Shown here in pieces: positions 36,347-45,387 of a stretch of DNA of 64,000 bases; the stretch's first letter is position 1, and each line of letters starts with the position of its first letter. The DNA comes from an uncultured Flavobacteriaceae bacterium (GTDB taxonomy: Bacteria; Bacteroidota; Bacteroidia; Flavobacteriales; Flavobacteriaceae): contig CANNGA010000016.1 in assembly GCA_947504035.1 (NCBI GenBank), forward strand, positions 33,783-97,782, in the 5' to 3' direction. The position numbers and the translations under genes are program-made. The notes beneath the pieces were generated by a model. That model saw only the letters and a list, made by a program, of their open reading frames with translations. It did no database searches and was not told where the DNA came from.

Positions 36347-36406
36347 AAGCGTTTTTAAAAGCGGTATCTTCTTAATAGACTTACCGTTTTTAAAAACGCT
36401 TAATTT
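36347..36406 (+). terminator. Long imperfect hairpin after the barrel gene
   Basis: AAGCGTTTTTA (36347-36357) pairs with TAAAAACGCTT (36391-36401), with CGGTA/TACCG inside, followed by AATTTTAT. It begins 22 bases after the stop at 36324. Confidence 0.7.
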
Positions 36407-36524
36407 TATCATAACATTAAACACTATCAATGAGGCTCTACCTTAAATCATTGTATAATTAGACCTTTCTTAAAGGCAGTGACTTATTGATTTTGAAAGT
36501 GATCATTATTATAATACTTACACT

Positions 36525-36695
36525 TTAAATGTCGGCATTATACCTTTCAATAAATCGTATTAGTAAATTACTCAAAGTATACAAAACCTCTTCCTTGTCA
36601 ATACGAATTAATTTAGTTGAAACTTTACGTCTGCTTCCTTTAATAATGGTACCCCTCATCAAGAGTCGGTACTGAAATATGGTATACGTTTTCAT
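36525..36695 (-). CDS. Doubtful small ORF, 56 residues
   Basis: From the ATG at 36693-36695 this encodes a short basic peptide (MKTYTIFQYRLLMRGTIIKG...). The sequence is not low-complexity and is not a shadow of another gene, but no promoter box, family or motif is recognised and its strand differs from both neighbours. It could equally be chance. Confidence 0.25.
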   Translation of the reverse strand: MKTYTIFQYRLLMRGTIIKGSRRKVSTKLIRIDKEEVLYTLSNLLIRFIERYNADI

Positions 36696-36778
36696 ATAAA
36701 ACAAAATACCATAACTATTAAAGACGCTGTTCTTTTCGGTTAAAAACACTTTTTTTAGTAAATTGTACTAAAAAAGAC

Positions 36779-37240
36779 ATGACATCGACTTCAACACGCT
36801 TAGACGCTGCTATAAAAAAACTATATCTTGCCTTCCATAATAACACGTTAAATCCAGAATGCTGTCAACAATGTGCTGTAGGTAATATCTTGGACGGTAA
36901 AGAGGCTTGGAAACACCTTGCCGATGCTCACGGCGGTTTACAACTCAACTATGTGGGGCGTGTTCATCAAAACCTTGGGCGTACATTTAATGGCTATACA
37001 CCTCTTGAACTCTTAAAAATAGAACACCTCTTTTTAAAAGCTTGTGGTTTTGAAGTCCCATTACATCATAAAAATAAAAAACCTGCTCATCCTACAGATA
37101 AAAAGATTTTATTTAAAGGCCTTTGTGCTGTTATAGCATTTTTATGTGCTCTCGATGGTGTGAAAAATGTCATGGACTACACCGCCCTCTTTGATACAAA
37201 AGTGCTTTCTAAAAACACAACTTCTATTTCGCTTCTGTAA
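36779..37240 (+). CDS. Conserved flavobacterial protein with CCxxC motif, function unknown
   Basis: 153 residues, no signal peptide. A Cys-rich block NPECCQQCAVGNI (about 26-38) is followed by a His/Gly region (WKHLADAHGG) and a C-terminal helix with LCAVIAFLCALDGVKNVMDY. The Cys and His residues could bind a metal. From memory, similar proteins are widespread in Flavobacteriia, sometimes with an NADH-quinone reductase label that the sequence does not support. Not in an evident operon. Confidence 0.78.
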   Translation: MTSTSTRLDAAIKKLYLAFHNNTLNPECCQQCAVGNILDGKEAWKHLADAHGGLQLNYVGRVHQNLGRTFNGYTPLELLKIEHLFLKACGFEVPLHHKNKKPAHPTDKKILFKGLCAVIAFLCALDGVKNVMDYTALFDTKVLSKNTTSISLL

Positions 37241-37318
37241 AAGGTACTATAACGCCCTCTATACTTTAGGTTTTTCGTAAAAACACTCTAAAAGCACGGC
37301 AACTTAGAATTACATATA

Positions 37319-38812
37319 TTATCTATTTCTCCAAAAGAAAGGTGTAAACAATACTAAAACGGTAAACAACTCTAAACGCCCAATAAGCATTAAAAAGGAA
37401 GCCCACCATTGTGCTAATGGCGGTAATGCCGCATAATTGTTTACAGGTCCAAAATCGCCCAGTGCTGGCCCTACATTACCCAAACTAGAGGCTGCTAATC
37501 CAACAGAGGCGTCAAAATCAAGCTCAAACATAGAAAATACCAATGCACCTATAATAAAAGATAGCATATATAGAATAAAAAAGCCTAAGATATTAAATAC
37601 TATATCCCCTGATATGGCTTTCTTATTGTAACGTACTGGTACAATGGCACTAGGATGCAGTGCACGTTTAAATTCTAAAAAACCATTTTTTATCAATACA
37701 AGGTGACGTACTACTTTCACACCTCCTGAAGTACTTCCTGCCGAGCCTCCTAAAAACATTAAGCCAAAAAAGAAAACCACTAAAAAAGGGGTCCAGAGCG
37801 TATAATCTGCTGTTACAAAACCTGTTGTTGTTATAATTGCTAAGACTTGAAATAAAGCATGTCTAAATGCACTTTCGCCTTCTCCCCATACCATTGGGTG
37901 CTCTATAGAGGATAGCGATACATCTGCTTTAAAATAAATTAACCCTGCTGCTATGGCTGTAAAAATAGCAACAAATTTAAAGTACAGTTTAAACTCTTCA
38001 TCATGCAATACCTTTTGTACTTTACCTTTAAAAGCAAAATAGCTAAGTACAAAGTTGGTTCCTGCCAAAAACATGAACAAAATGATGATGTATTGAATAA
38101 CAGGTTGAGCATTCCAATACGCCACACTTGCATTTTTTGTAGAAAACCCTCCTGTAGACACCGTACATAAAGCATGGTTAATGGCATCGAAAAAAGACAT
38201 TCCTGCCACGCAAAGCAATAAGGTCTGCGCTGCGGTAAACCCAAAATAGATCAACCACAGACGTTTAGCGGTATCCGTAATTCTAGGATGTAACTTATCG
38301 GCACTAGGCCCTGGGGCTTCTGCGGCAAACATTTGCATACCACCAATACCTAATAAAGGTAAAATCGCAATAGCCAATACTATAATCCCCATCCCTCCTA
38401 TCCAGTGGGTTAAACTTCGCCAAAACAGAATTCCTTTTGGCATGGCTTCTATATCATTTAATATCGAAGCCCCTGTAGTGGTATAACCAGACATGGTTTC
38501 AAAAAAAGCATTGGTGAAATTAGGGATACTGCCTGTAACCACATAAGGTAAAGCTCCAGTAAGTGCCATAATGACCCAACCTAAAGCCACTACAATATAC
38601 CCTTCGCGCTTATTCATCTCCTTTGTTGGATTCCTGGTAAACACCATAGAAACCCCTCCCAAAGTTAAGGTGATTAGTGCGGCAATGAACAAGTTAAGCG
38701 TAACGCCGTCTTTATATATTAAACTCACTAAAGCCGAGACCAACATAAACCCACCGTTAAATAGGATGAGTAAGCCTAAAAAGTGAAAAATGATTTTGTA
38801 ATTAAGTTTCAT
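37319..38812 (-). CDS. trkH: Potassium uptake channel subunit TrkH
   Basis: Integral membrane K+ transporter of 497 residues with the four repeated pore loops, visible as TTGAS (about 112), TVSTGGFST, TTTGF and the final SSLGNVGP, and ten or more membrane segments. Two-subunit system with TrkA, whose gene lies 12 bases upstream on the same strand; trkA is translated first. Regulation by NAD(H)/ATP through TrkA is known for the family. Confidence 0.95.
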   Translation of the reverse strand: MKLNYKIIFHFLGLLILFNGGFMLVSALVSLIYKDGVTLNLFIAALITLTLGGVSMVFTRNPTKEMNKREGYIVVALGWVIMALTGALPYVVTGSIPNFTNAFFETMSGYTTTGASILNDIEAMPKGILFWRSLTHWIGGMGIIVLAIAILPLLGIGGMQMFAAEAPGPSADKLHPRITDTAKRLWLIYFGFTAAQTLLLCVAGMSFFDAINHALCTVSTGGFSTKNASVAYWNAQPVIQYIIILFMFLAGTNFVLSYFAFKGKVQKVLHDEEFKLYFKFVAIFTAIAAGLIYFKADVSLSSIEHPMVWGEGESAFRHALFQVLAIITTTGFVTADYTLWTPFLVVFFFGLMFLGGSAGSTSGGVKVVRHLVLIKNGFLEFKRALHPSAIVPVRYNKKAISGDIVFNILGFFILYMLSFIIGALVFSMFELDFDASVGLAASSLGNVGPALGDFGPVNNYAALPPLAQWWASFLMLIGRLELFTVLVLFTPFFWRNR

Positions 38813-38824
38813 TAAATAGAATTT

Positions 38825-40174
38825 TTAGAGAAATAATTTCTCTACACCTTTAATAGAGCGCAATAAACTACATACTACTATTTTATCGCCTTCTTGTATT
38901 TTAAAACTTCCTAACGCAATATACCCAACATCACCTCTTATCACACCTCCTATAATTGCAGAACGCGGAAAGTCTACATTTCGAATCAACTTGTTACATA
39001 TGGCCGAAGATGCTTTGACTTCAAACTCTAACAATTCAGCATTCATATTGCTTAATTTTGTCATCGCAAGAACTTCACCTTTTCTAATGTAACGGAATAT
39101 ACTATTTGCCGCAAGGAGCTTTTTATTAATTAAAGTATCTATTCCAATAGAATGTGACAATTCGAAATAATCCATGTTTTCAACCAAAGCAATGGATTTT
39201 TTCACCCCTTTAGATTTAGCGACCAAACAGGACATGATATTCGTTTCAGAATTATCTCCAACAGCTATAAAAGCGTCCATAGCCGCTATATTTTCTTCAT
39301 CTAAAACATCGACGTTACGTCCATCACTCTTTATAACCAATACATCTGGCAATTTATCAGCAATATCGAAAGCGCGTTCTTTATCGCCTTCAAGTAACTT
39401 AACATTAAACCCTTTGCTGGATAAATCTCGTGCTGCTTTAAATCCAATCTCTGTTCCCCCCAATATCATGACATTTTTTATATCTGTATTGGCTTTACCT
39501 GTAAGTCTACATAACTCTTCGGCACCACCTTCAGAGGTAATAAACACCACATTATCGCCTTCTCGAAACACTGTATCTCCTCTAGGGATTAATGTATACT
39601 GAGTCCCTTGGCGTTGTATAGCAATAGGTATAAAATGAATTTCTGGAAATATTTTGGCTGCTTCTTTTACCGTTTTTCCAACAAAGGAAGCCGATTTAGA
39701 TAATGTTAAACCTGCCATGGTAAGCGCACCTTGCTCAAACTCGTAGGTATCACTAAACGACGACTGTCGTAATGACAATTCGATTTCTGATGCTGCAAGG
39801 GCTTCTGGGGAAATCAACTCGTCTATACCAAATCTCGTAAAACCAACTTCATCTTTATAATTTATAAATTCGGTATTAGAAATTCTTGCAATCGTACGTT
39901 TCGCACCTAATTGTTTGGCCAATACGCATACTGTTATGTTTGTCGTCTCAGAAGCTGTAACTGCTATTAGTAAATCACAAGTATCTACACGTCCTTCTCG
40001 CAAAATAGCAATAGAGGTTGCATCTCCTCTTACTACTTTTATGTCTAAATGCGTATCTGCGTAGCTTAAACTTTCTTTGTTAGTATCTATTAAGGTTATT
40101 TCCTGAGACTCATAGGACAATAGTTTTGCCAAATGAAATCCAACTTCACCAGCGCCAGCAATAAGTATTTTCAT
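38825..40174 (-). CDS. trkA: Trk potassium uptake regulator TrkA
   Basis: Cytoplasmic gating protein of 449 residues with two RCK_N (Rossmann) and two RCK_C domains: N-terminal GAGEVGFHLAKLL with ESQEITLIDTNKE, then the second dinucleotide motif GGTEIGFKAARDL near residue 237. Together with TrkH it forms the K+ uptake system. A TATCTTTG box at 40201-40208 (minus strand) 26 bases upstream should drive the trkA-trkH operon. Confidence 0.95.
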   Translation of the reverse strand: MKILIAGAGEVGFHLAKLLSYESQEITLIDTNKESLSYADTHLDIKVVRGDATSIAILREGRVDTCDLLIAVTASETTNITVCVLAKQLGAKRTIARISNTEFINYKDEVGFTRFGIDELISPEALAASEIELSLRQSSFSDTYEFEQGALTMAGLTLSKSASFVGKTVKEAAKIFPEIHFIPIAIQRQGTQYTLIPRGDTVFREGDNVVFITSEGGAEELCRLTGKANTDIKNVMILGGTEIGFKAARDLSSKGFNVKLLEGDKERAFDIADKLPDVLVIKSDGRNVDVLDEENIAAMDAFIAVGDNSETNIMSCLVAKSKGVKKSIALVENMDYFELSHSIGIDTLINKKLLAANSIFRYIRKGEVLAMTKLSNMNAELLEFEVKASSAICNKLIRNVDFPRSAIIGGVIRGDVGYIALGSFKIQEGDKIVVCSLLRSIKGVEKLFL

Positions 40175-40200
40175 TGTTTCTCTATCATAAAAAAGAATAG

Positions 40201-40208
40201 CAAAGATA
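40201..40208 (-). promoter_or_regulatory. TAnnTTTG -7 box for trkA-trkH
   Basis: Minus-strand TATCTTTG, leader of about 26 bases to the ATG at 40174. Confidence 0.6.
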
Positions 40209-40302
40209 CTATTAAAATAAATATCGGGATATTAAATTGTTACGTTTATAATTAGCTATTGGTTAGATATAGGCTTTCTTAGGTAGAAATAATTTAAATA
40301 TG

Positions 40303-40310
40303 TAAGTTTG
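40303..40310 (+). promoter_or_regulatory. TAnnTTTG -7 box for menG/ubiE-porT
   Basis: TAAGTTTG, 16 bases before the TTG start at 40327. Its position supports that start codon. Confidence 0.6.
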
Positions 40311-40326
40311 CGTAAAAATTAGCGAT

Positions 40327-41052
40327 TTGTCTAAAATTAAACCTTATAAAGACAGTAACCTAAGTAAGAAAGAGCAGGTTACTAAGATGTTCGATACTAT
40401 TTCTGAAGATTACGATGGCTTAAACCGTGTGATATCATTTGGAATAGATATCAAGTGGCGTAAAACTGTTGTAAAGCTCGTAAAATCTAAGCAACCTAAA
40501 ACTATCCTAGATATAGCAACGGGTACAGGAGATCTTGCCATAGCTATGACGCATACAGATGCCGAAAAAATCACTGGTTTAGACATTAGCAGTGGTATGT
40601 TAGAGATTGGAAAAGAAAAAATTAAAAAAAAGGGCCTTTCTTCAAAAATAGAAATGGTTTTAGGAGATTCAGAACACATGCCCTTTGAAGATAACACCTT
40701 CGACGCCATTACTGTAGCTTTTGGTGTAAGAAATTTTGAAAACCTAAAAAATGGTTTAAAAGAAATCTTAAGAGTTTTAAAACCAGGAGGAATTTTTGTA
40801 ATTCTAGAAACCTCCGTTCCTACTAAAACACCTTATAAACAGGGCTATAAGTTTTACACCAATAACATTTTGCCTTTAATAGGTCGTGCCTTCTCTAAAG
40901 ATAGAAGCGCCTATAAATATTTATGCGAATCGGCCTCTGTTTTTCCTTATGGCGAAGCTTTAAACAATATTTTACGTGAAATTGGGTTTATAAATGTTGA
41001 AGATTTTCCCCAAACGCTTGGAGTGGCTACAATTTATAAATCGTCAAAATAA
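40327..41052 (+). CDS. ubiE: Demethylmenaquinone methyltransferase
   Basis: UbiE/MenG C-methyltransferase of 241 residues, last step of menaquinone synthesis. Family blocks: KEQVTKMFDTISEDYDGLNR at the N-terminus, SAM motif LDIATGTGDLAI (about 60-71), GLDISSGMLEIGKEK, and FGVRNFENL with LKEILRVLKPGG. The start is TTG at 40327; the next Met (residue 21) falls inside the conserved N-terminal block. PorT follows after 3 bases, an arrangement I recall as common in Flavobacteriia. Confidence 0.95.
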   Translation: MSKIKPYKDSNLSKKEQVTKMFDTISEDYDGLNRVISFGIDIKWRKTVVKLVKSKQPKTILDIATGTGDLAIAMTHTDAEKITGLDISSGMLEIGKEKIKKKGLSSKIEMVLGDSEHMPFEDNTFDAITVAFGVRNFENLKNGLKEILRVLKPGGIFVILETSVPTKTPYKQGYKFYTNNILPLIGRAFSKDRSAYKYLCESASVFPYGEALNNILREIGFINVEDFPQTLGVATIYKSSK

Positions 41053-41055
41053 GTT

Positions 41056-41787
41056 ATGAAACATTTTTTATTTGGTTTAGTTGTTTTACTAACATTACAA
41101 ACTACTAATGCCCAGCTGTTTGAAAAAGAAAAAGTCATTTATGATGCGAATCAAGGCCGAGGAACAACTGATTTTAAATTTTTACGTTGGGGTTACTTTT
41201 TAGGAGTGAATAGCTACGATTTTAATTTCGATTACGAAGCGGAAGACTTACCAGATATTGGCGTACAAAGAAATCCTGGGTTTAGTGTCGGCCTAATAGG
41301 TAATTTAAGGGTTAATAGTTTTTTAGATTTAAGGTTTGAACCTGGTCTATTTATCAATACCCGAAACTTATTTTACAAACAAGAGCACTTTGAAGGTGTA
41401 GAGTTTAGAGCGTCTGATTTAACACGAGAAGTGAAATCTACCTATATTCACCTTCCTATACTACTTAAGGTATCCACAAAACGCATCAACAACTTTAAAC
41501 CCTTTATTATAGGAGGTTTTTCTACTGCTATAAACTTATCGAGTAATGAAGATAACCCCGATGATAATAGCAAAGGCCAGTTTAGAACTAAAACGAATCC
41601 TTTATTTTACGAGTTAGGATTTGGTATCGACTTTTACTTATATAATTTCAAATTCACGCCTTCCATACGTGGTTTATTTGGTTTAGGCGACGAATTGGTT
41701 AGAGATAACGATCCCGATAGCCCTTGGACCAGTAACATTACAAGAATGCAAACCAGAGGTGTCTTCATTAATTTTACATTCCAATAA
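41056..41787 (+). CDS. porT: PorT-like outer-membrane protein of type IX secretion/gliding
   Basis: 243 residues: signal peptide (ends TTNAQ), then an eight-stranded-barrel-like protein beginning FKFLRWGYFLGVNSYDF and ending GVFINFTFQ. Sequence pattern and position directly after ubiE match PorT (SprT), a component needed for type IX secretion in Bacteroidota. The 3-base gap indicates one operon with ubiE. No other Por/Spr gene is in the window. The alternative is a generic PorT/porin-like barrel. Confidence 0.85.
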   Translation: MKHFLFGLVVLLTLQTTNAQLFEKEKVIYDANQGRGTTDFKFLRWGYFLGVNSYDFNFDYEAEDLPDIGVQRNPGFSVGLIGNLRVNSFLDLRFEPGLFINTRNLFYKQEHFEGVEFRASDLTREVKSTYIHLPILLKVSTKRINNFKPFIIGGFSTAINLSSNEDNPDDNSKGQFRTKTNPLFYELGFGIDFYLYNFKFTPSIRGLFGLGDELVRDNDPDSPWTSNITRMQTRGVFINFTFQ

Positions 41788-41806
41788 GGATTTAATGGTT
41801 TTAACA

Positions 41807-41834
41807 TTCTAAAAACGGTAACCGTTTTTTAGAA
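41807..41834. terminator. Bidirectional terminator between porT and the rRNA methyltransferase
   Basis: AAAAACGGT (41811-41819) and ACCGTTTTT (41821-41829) form a palindrome, extended outward by TTCT/AGAA. T runs follow on both strands. It lies between two convergent genes. Confidence 0.8.
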
Positions 41835-41847
41835 ATGCGCAATGTAT

Positions 41848-42567
41848 TTAACGTCTTCGAAATTCGCTTAATAAAACGGCTGTTGCCGTAGCAACATTTA
41901 AGCTTTCCGTTGCTTTAACAGGGCCAAACCTAGGAATTGAGATCCGTTTATTTATGACGGTTTCAAGACTACTAGAAATTCCATTCGCCTCATTCCCCAT
42001 AATTAAAATACCTTGCTCTGGAAGTGTGGCCTCATAAACAGTAGTCCCATCCATAAAAGCACCATATATAGGTAATGTGGCCTCTTTTAAGAACACATTT
42101 AAATCCACATAACTTATGTTTACACGGGTTATAGACCCCATAGTAGCTTGCAATACCTTTGGGTTGTAACAATCTACAGTCTGTTGGCTGCAAACTAAAT
42201 CTTTTACACCAAACCAATCACACAGCCGTATAATAGTTCCTAAATTTCCAGGGTCTCTCACATCGTCTAAAGCGACAATCAAACCATTACTGGTTAGAGG
42301 CTGATTTTCTGGCATTTTAAAAATAGCAAGCGCAGTATTTGGTGTTTTTAAGAAACTAATCGATTTTAACTCTTTTTCGGAGATTAAAACTTCATTTTTG
42401 GCATCACTATTGAGAGAAGTTGTCGTATAAAGTTGGTATAACTCTAAAGGTGACGCTAAAAGTTCTTTAATCATTTTAATGCCTTCAACAACAAAAAGAC
42501 GCTCTTGAAGCCTGTGTTTTTTTTGACCTAGTTTTGTAATAAACTTAATTTGGTTTTTGGAAAGCAT
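41848..42567 (-). CDS. TrmH/SpoU family RNA 2'-O-methyltransferase
   Basis: 239-residue SPOUT methyltransferase: N-terminal substrate-binding domain (LSKNQIKFITKL) and C-terminal trefoil-knot blocks DDVRDPGNLGTIIR (motif 1), IMGNEANGIS (motif 2) and IPRFGPVKATESLNVATA (motif 3). Targets rRNA or tRNA; the site is unknown. The ATG at 42565-42567 is chosen because a TAnnTTTG box overlaps the upstream alternative at 42588. Confidence 0.92.
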   Translation of the reverse strand: MLSKNQIKFITKLGQKKHRLQERLFVVEGIKMIKELLASPLELYQLYTTTSLNSDAKNEVLISEKELKSISFLKTPNTALAIFKMPENQPLTSNGLIVALDDVRDPGNLGTIIRLCDWFGVKDLVCSQQTVDCYNPKVLQATMGSITRVNISYVDLNVFLKEATLPIYGAFMDGTTVYEATLPEQGILIMGNEANGISSSLETVINKRISIPRFGPVKATESLNVATATAVLLSEFRRR

Positions 42568-42585
42568 CGCAATAATATATGTATA

Positions 42586-42593
42586 CAAACATA
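42586..42593 (-). promoter_or_regulatory. TAnnTTTG -7 box for the RNA methyltransferase
   Basis: Minus-strand TATGTTTG, 18 bases before the ATG at 42567. It decides against the longer start. Confidence 0.6.
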
Positions 42594-42650
42594 ATAAAAA
42601 GTGACTCGATTTAGTTCTATATTACTCTACTTATTTAAGTAGAAATAGCG

Positions 42651-42658
42651 TATTTTTG
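42651..42658 (+). promoter_or_regulatory. TAnnTTTG -7 box for the TamA/BamA-like gene
   Basis: TATTTTTG, giving a leader of about 75 bases before the TTG at 42740. Confidence 0.6.
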
Positions 42659-42739
42659 AAACCAAATACTAAACTTTATAAATCTTTGTTTAGCTTAGGT
42701 CATTACAAGCCTTAAAATGCTTTAATTAAATACATCTAT

Positions 42740-45262
42740 TTGAAACAGTATTTTACAGTATTAATTTTATTTGCAGCGCTTTATAATGGTTTGGTTTCGT
42801 GTAACCCCACCAAAAACGTTTCGGCAAACGCGTATCTCTTAACGGAGAACACGATACGTGTTGATGGGAAAAAAGAGACGTCTTCACTCTTAAATAGTTT
42901 ATTGTATCAAAAACCAAATCGTTCTATTTTAGGCACCCCATTACGTTTGCACATTCATAACTTGGCAACACCTCGTTTAGATTCTATTCTAAATATAAAG
43001 CTCCAAGACACGAGTGCTCAAGGCTTAAAAAACTTCTTGTCTAAAAAACAATTTTACAAACTACAAAACTCTAAATTACGCTTTAACCAGTGGTTGCAAA
43101 AAACGGGAGAAGCACCTGTTATTTTAAAAGAACAGAAAACCAAAAAATCACTTAAACGCCTTCAAGACTATTATATAAATCATGGTTGGTTTAATGTATC
43201 TTCTACCTATACCATAGAGAAAGACGATGCTAAAAAAGCGCAGGTAACCTATGATGTAAAAAAAGGCAACCCGTTCATTATTGATTCCATTTCTCAAAAT
43301 ATAGCGTCACCTTCTATAGAAACGTTATATCCTCGTTTTAAAAAAAATGCGCTGGTAAAAAAAGGCGAACAGTACAAAACATTAAATTTTGAATTGGAAC
43401 GAGAACGCATTACAGGTTTACTAAGAAACAGCGGTATTTATCATTTTAAACAAGATTATATTACTGTAGAAATCGATACCATTGGTACCAACAATAAGGT
43501 AAACATCAATTTTAACATACAAAATAGAGCCATTCGTACTCAAGATTCTACACGCAGAGAATCATTCAAAATATTCAAAGTCAAAACTATAAACATCTAC
43601 ACAGACCACTCTTTTGCAAATCAAAATAAAACATTTAAAGACACGCTAACTTATAATGGGTATAAGCTTTACAGTTACGATACGATGCGTTTTAAACCCA
43701 AAGCATTGACAGATGCCATTTTTATAACACCAAATGCACTTTTTAGAGATATTGATAGAACTTATACCTACAGACATTTAAATCAGCTACGCACTTTTAA
43801 ATATCCAGATATAGATTATGTAGAAGAAAACGACACCACTTTAACTGCTAATATTTACCTAACACCTTTAAAGAAGTTTAGCTTAGGATTTAGTACCGAA
43901 GCCTCCCAAAGTAATATCCAAACCATTGGTTTTGCCTTGAACCCTAGTTTATCCATACGAAACATCTTTAAGGGGGCGGAAACCTTTGAAATTTCGGGAA
44001 CAGCAGCTATAGGCGCTTCTAAAGATGGTAATACACGCCAAGAAGAGGATCCTTTTTTTGACATTAACGAACTGGCTTTAGATTTAAAACTTACCATACC
44101 AAGGCTGTTTTCGCCGTTTAACACCGAAAAAATCATTCCTAAATTCATGTCGCCAAGTACAGGTATTAGAATATCTGCTTCAAGTCAAACAAATATAGGT
44201 TTAGATAAACTCGCATTTAATGGTACCTTTAATTACAATTGGAGGCCTAATGGTAAAATCTCTAATACATTAGATCTTTTTAACATTCAATTTGTAGACA
44301 ACCTGAATACAGACCGGTATTTTGACATCTATACAACTTCTTTTAGGCGTTTAAATGACATCTCAAGAGCTATAGGTTATAATGATGGAAACGACCTTAA
44401 TGGCCCAATCGAAACCAATACCTTTATTAGAGACGTCCTTAATAATGATACCAGTTTAACTTCTAATTCGGTTGAATTTAGAGATGTCTCTTCTATTGAT
44501 GAACGTAGAGAAAGGTTAACAGAAAACAACCTTATCATTTCAAGTGCCTATAGTTTTACAAAAGACAACAGACGCAACCTATTTGACGAAAACTTTTCTA
44601 TTTTTAGATTTAAAATAGAATCTGCAGGAACATTATTAGCAAACACCTCATCACTACTAGGGCTCACTAAAGACGATGAAGACCGGTTCAAACTTTTTAA
44701 TGTTGCATTTTCGCAGTACCTTAAAACGGAATTCGATTACATAAAACGCTGGGATTTAGGTAAAAAAAATGTATTTGCTATGCGCAGCTTTTTTGGATTT
44801 GCCATACCCTACGGCAACTCAAATAACATTCCCTTTGCAAAAAGTTTCTTTGCTGGTGGTCCTAATGATAACAGAGCATGGAACGCCTATAGTTTAGGGC
44901 CTGGAAGTTCTGAAACTACAGACGAATTTAACGAAGCAAATTTAAAGATAGCGCTTAGTGCAGAACAACGCTTTCATCTTTTTGGAGATCTTTATGGTGC
45001 TTTCTTTATAGATGCTGGAAATATTTGGAATGCCTTAGATGATGTTGAAGATACACGTGCTACGTTTACAAATTTTCAATCTTTAGAAGATATCGCCGTG
45101 GGTTCTGGTTTTGGATTAAGATACGATTTCAGTTTCTTTATTTTTCGTTTTGATATTGGTTTCAAAACCTACGATCCCTCTTTTCGTGACGAAAACCGTT
45201 GGTTTAATGACTACAATTTTAAAAATGCCGTCTATAATATTGGTATTAATTACCCTTTTTAA
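42740..45262 (+). CDS. tamL: BamA/TamA-family outer-membrane assembly protein with lipoprotein signal (TamL type)
   Basis: Omp85-family protein of 840 residues. From the TTG start the signal ends in the lipobox LVSC (Cys21), so the N-terminus should be lipid-anchored although the protein is a barrel; this is the TamL pattern described in Bacteroidota. POTRA-like domains span about 30-370, followed by a 16-stranded barrel with the Omp85 motif region FAKSFFAGGPNDNRAW and C-terminal NAVYNIGINYPF. Role: assembly of outer-membrane proteins, with TamB encoded elsewhere. Followed by fbaA. Confidence 0.9.
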   Translation: MKQYFTVLILFAALYNGLVSCNPTKNVSANAYLLTENTIRVDGKKETSSLLNSLLYQKPNRSILGTPLRLHIHNLATPRLDSILNIKLQDTSAQGLKNFLSKKQFYKLQNSKLRFNQWLQKTGEAPVILKEQKTKKSLKRLQDYYINHGWFNVSSTYTIEKDDAKKAQVTYDVKKGNPFIIDSISQNIASPSIETLYPRFKKNALVKKGEQYKTLNFELERERITGLLRNSGIYHFKQDYITVEIDTIGTNNKVNINFNIQNRAIRTQDSTRRESFKIFKVKTINIYTDHSFANQNKTFKDTLTYNGYKLYSYDTMRFKPKALTDAIFITPNALFRDIDRTYTYRHLNQLRTFKYPDIDYVEENDTTLTANIYLTPLKKFSLGFSTEASQSNIQTIGFALNPSLSIRNIFKGAETFEISGTAAIGASKDGNTRQEEDPFFDINELALDLKLTIPRLFSPFNTEKIIPKFMSPSTGIRISASSQTNIGLDKLAFNGTFNYNWRPNGKISNTLDLFNIQFVDNLNTDRYFDIYTTSFRRLNDISRAIGYNDGNDLNGPIETNTFIRDVLNNDTSLTSNSVEFRDVSSIDERRERLTENNLIISSAYSFTKDNRRNLFDENFSIFRFKIESAGTLLANTSSLLGLTKDDEDRFKLFNVAFSQYLKTEFDYIKRWDLGKKNVFAMRSFFGFAIPYGNSNNIPFAKSFFAGGPNDNRAWNAYSLGPGSSETTDEFNEANLKIALSAEQRFHLFGDLYGAFFIDAGNIWNALDDVEDTRATFTNFQSLEDIAVGSGFGLRYDFSFFIFRFDIGFKTYDPSFRDENRWFNDYNFKNAVYNIGINYPF

Positions 45263-45343
45263 CCTTTAAAAGTACTACAACGTTTTAGTATATAAATTAG
45301 GATATTCTCTGTAGTAGAGTGATTAATAAACTATAAAAATCAC

Positions 45344-45351
45344 TATTTTTG
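45344..45351 (+). promoter_or_regulatory. TAnnTTTG -7 box for fbaA
   Basis: TATTTTTG, 36 bases before the ATG at 45388. Confidence 0.6.
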
Positions 45352-45387
45352 GTTACCATAAACAAATTATTCACTTAAAACCTTAAT

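Larger units (their letters stand above)
36325..36778. other. Intergenic region with a doubtful small ORF
   Basis: About 450 bases between two plus-strand genes. It contains the hairpin at 36347-36401 and one minus-strand ORF (36525-36695) that may or may not be real. Nothing else is recognised. Confidence 0.5.

Noticed and set aside
36779..37240. Naming the CCxxC protein as NqrF
   Set aside because: At 153 residues it has no ferredoxin, FAD or NADH domain.
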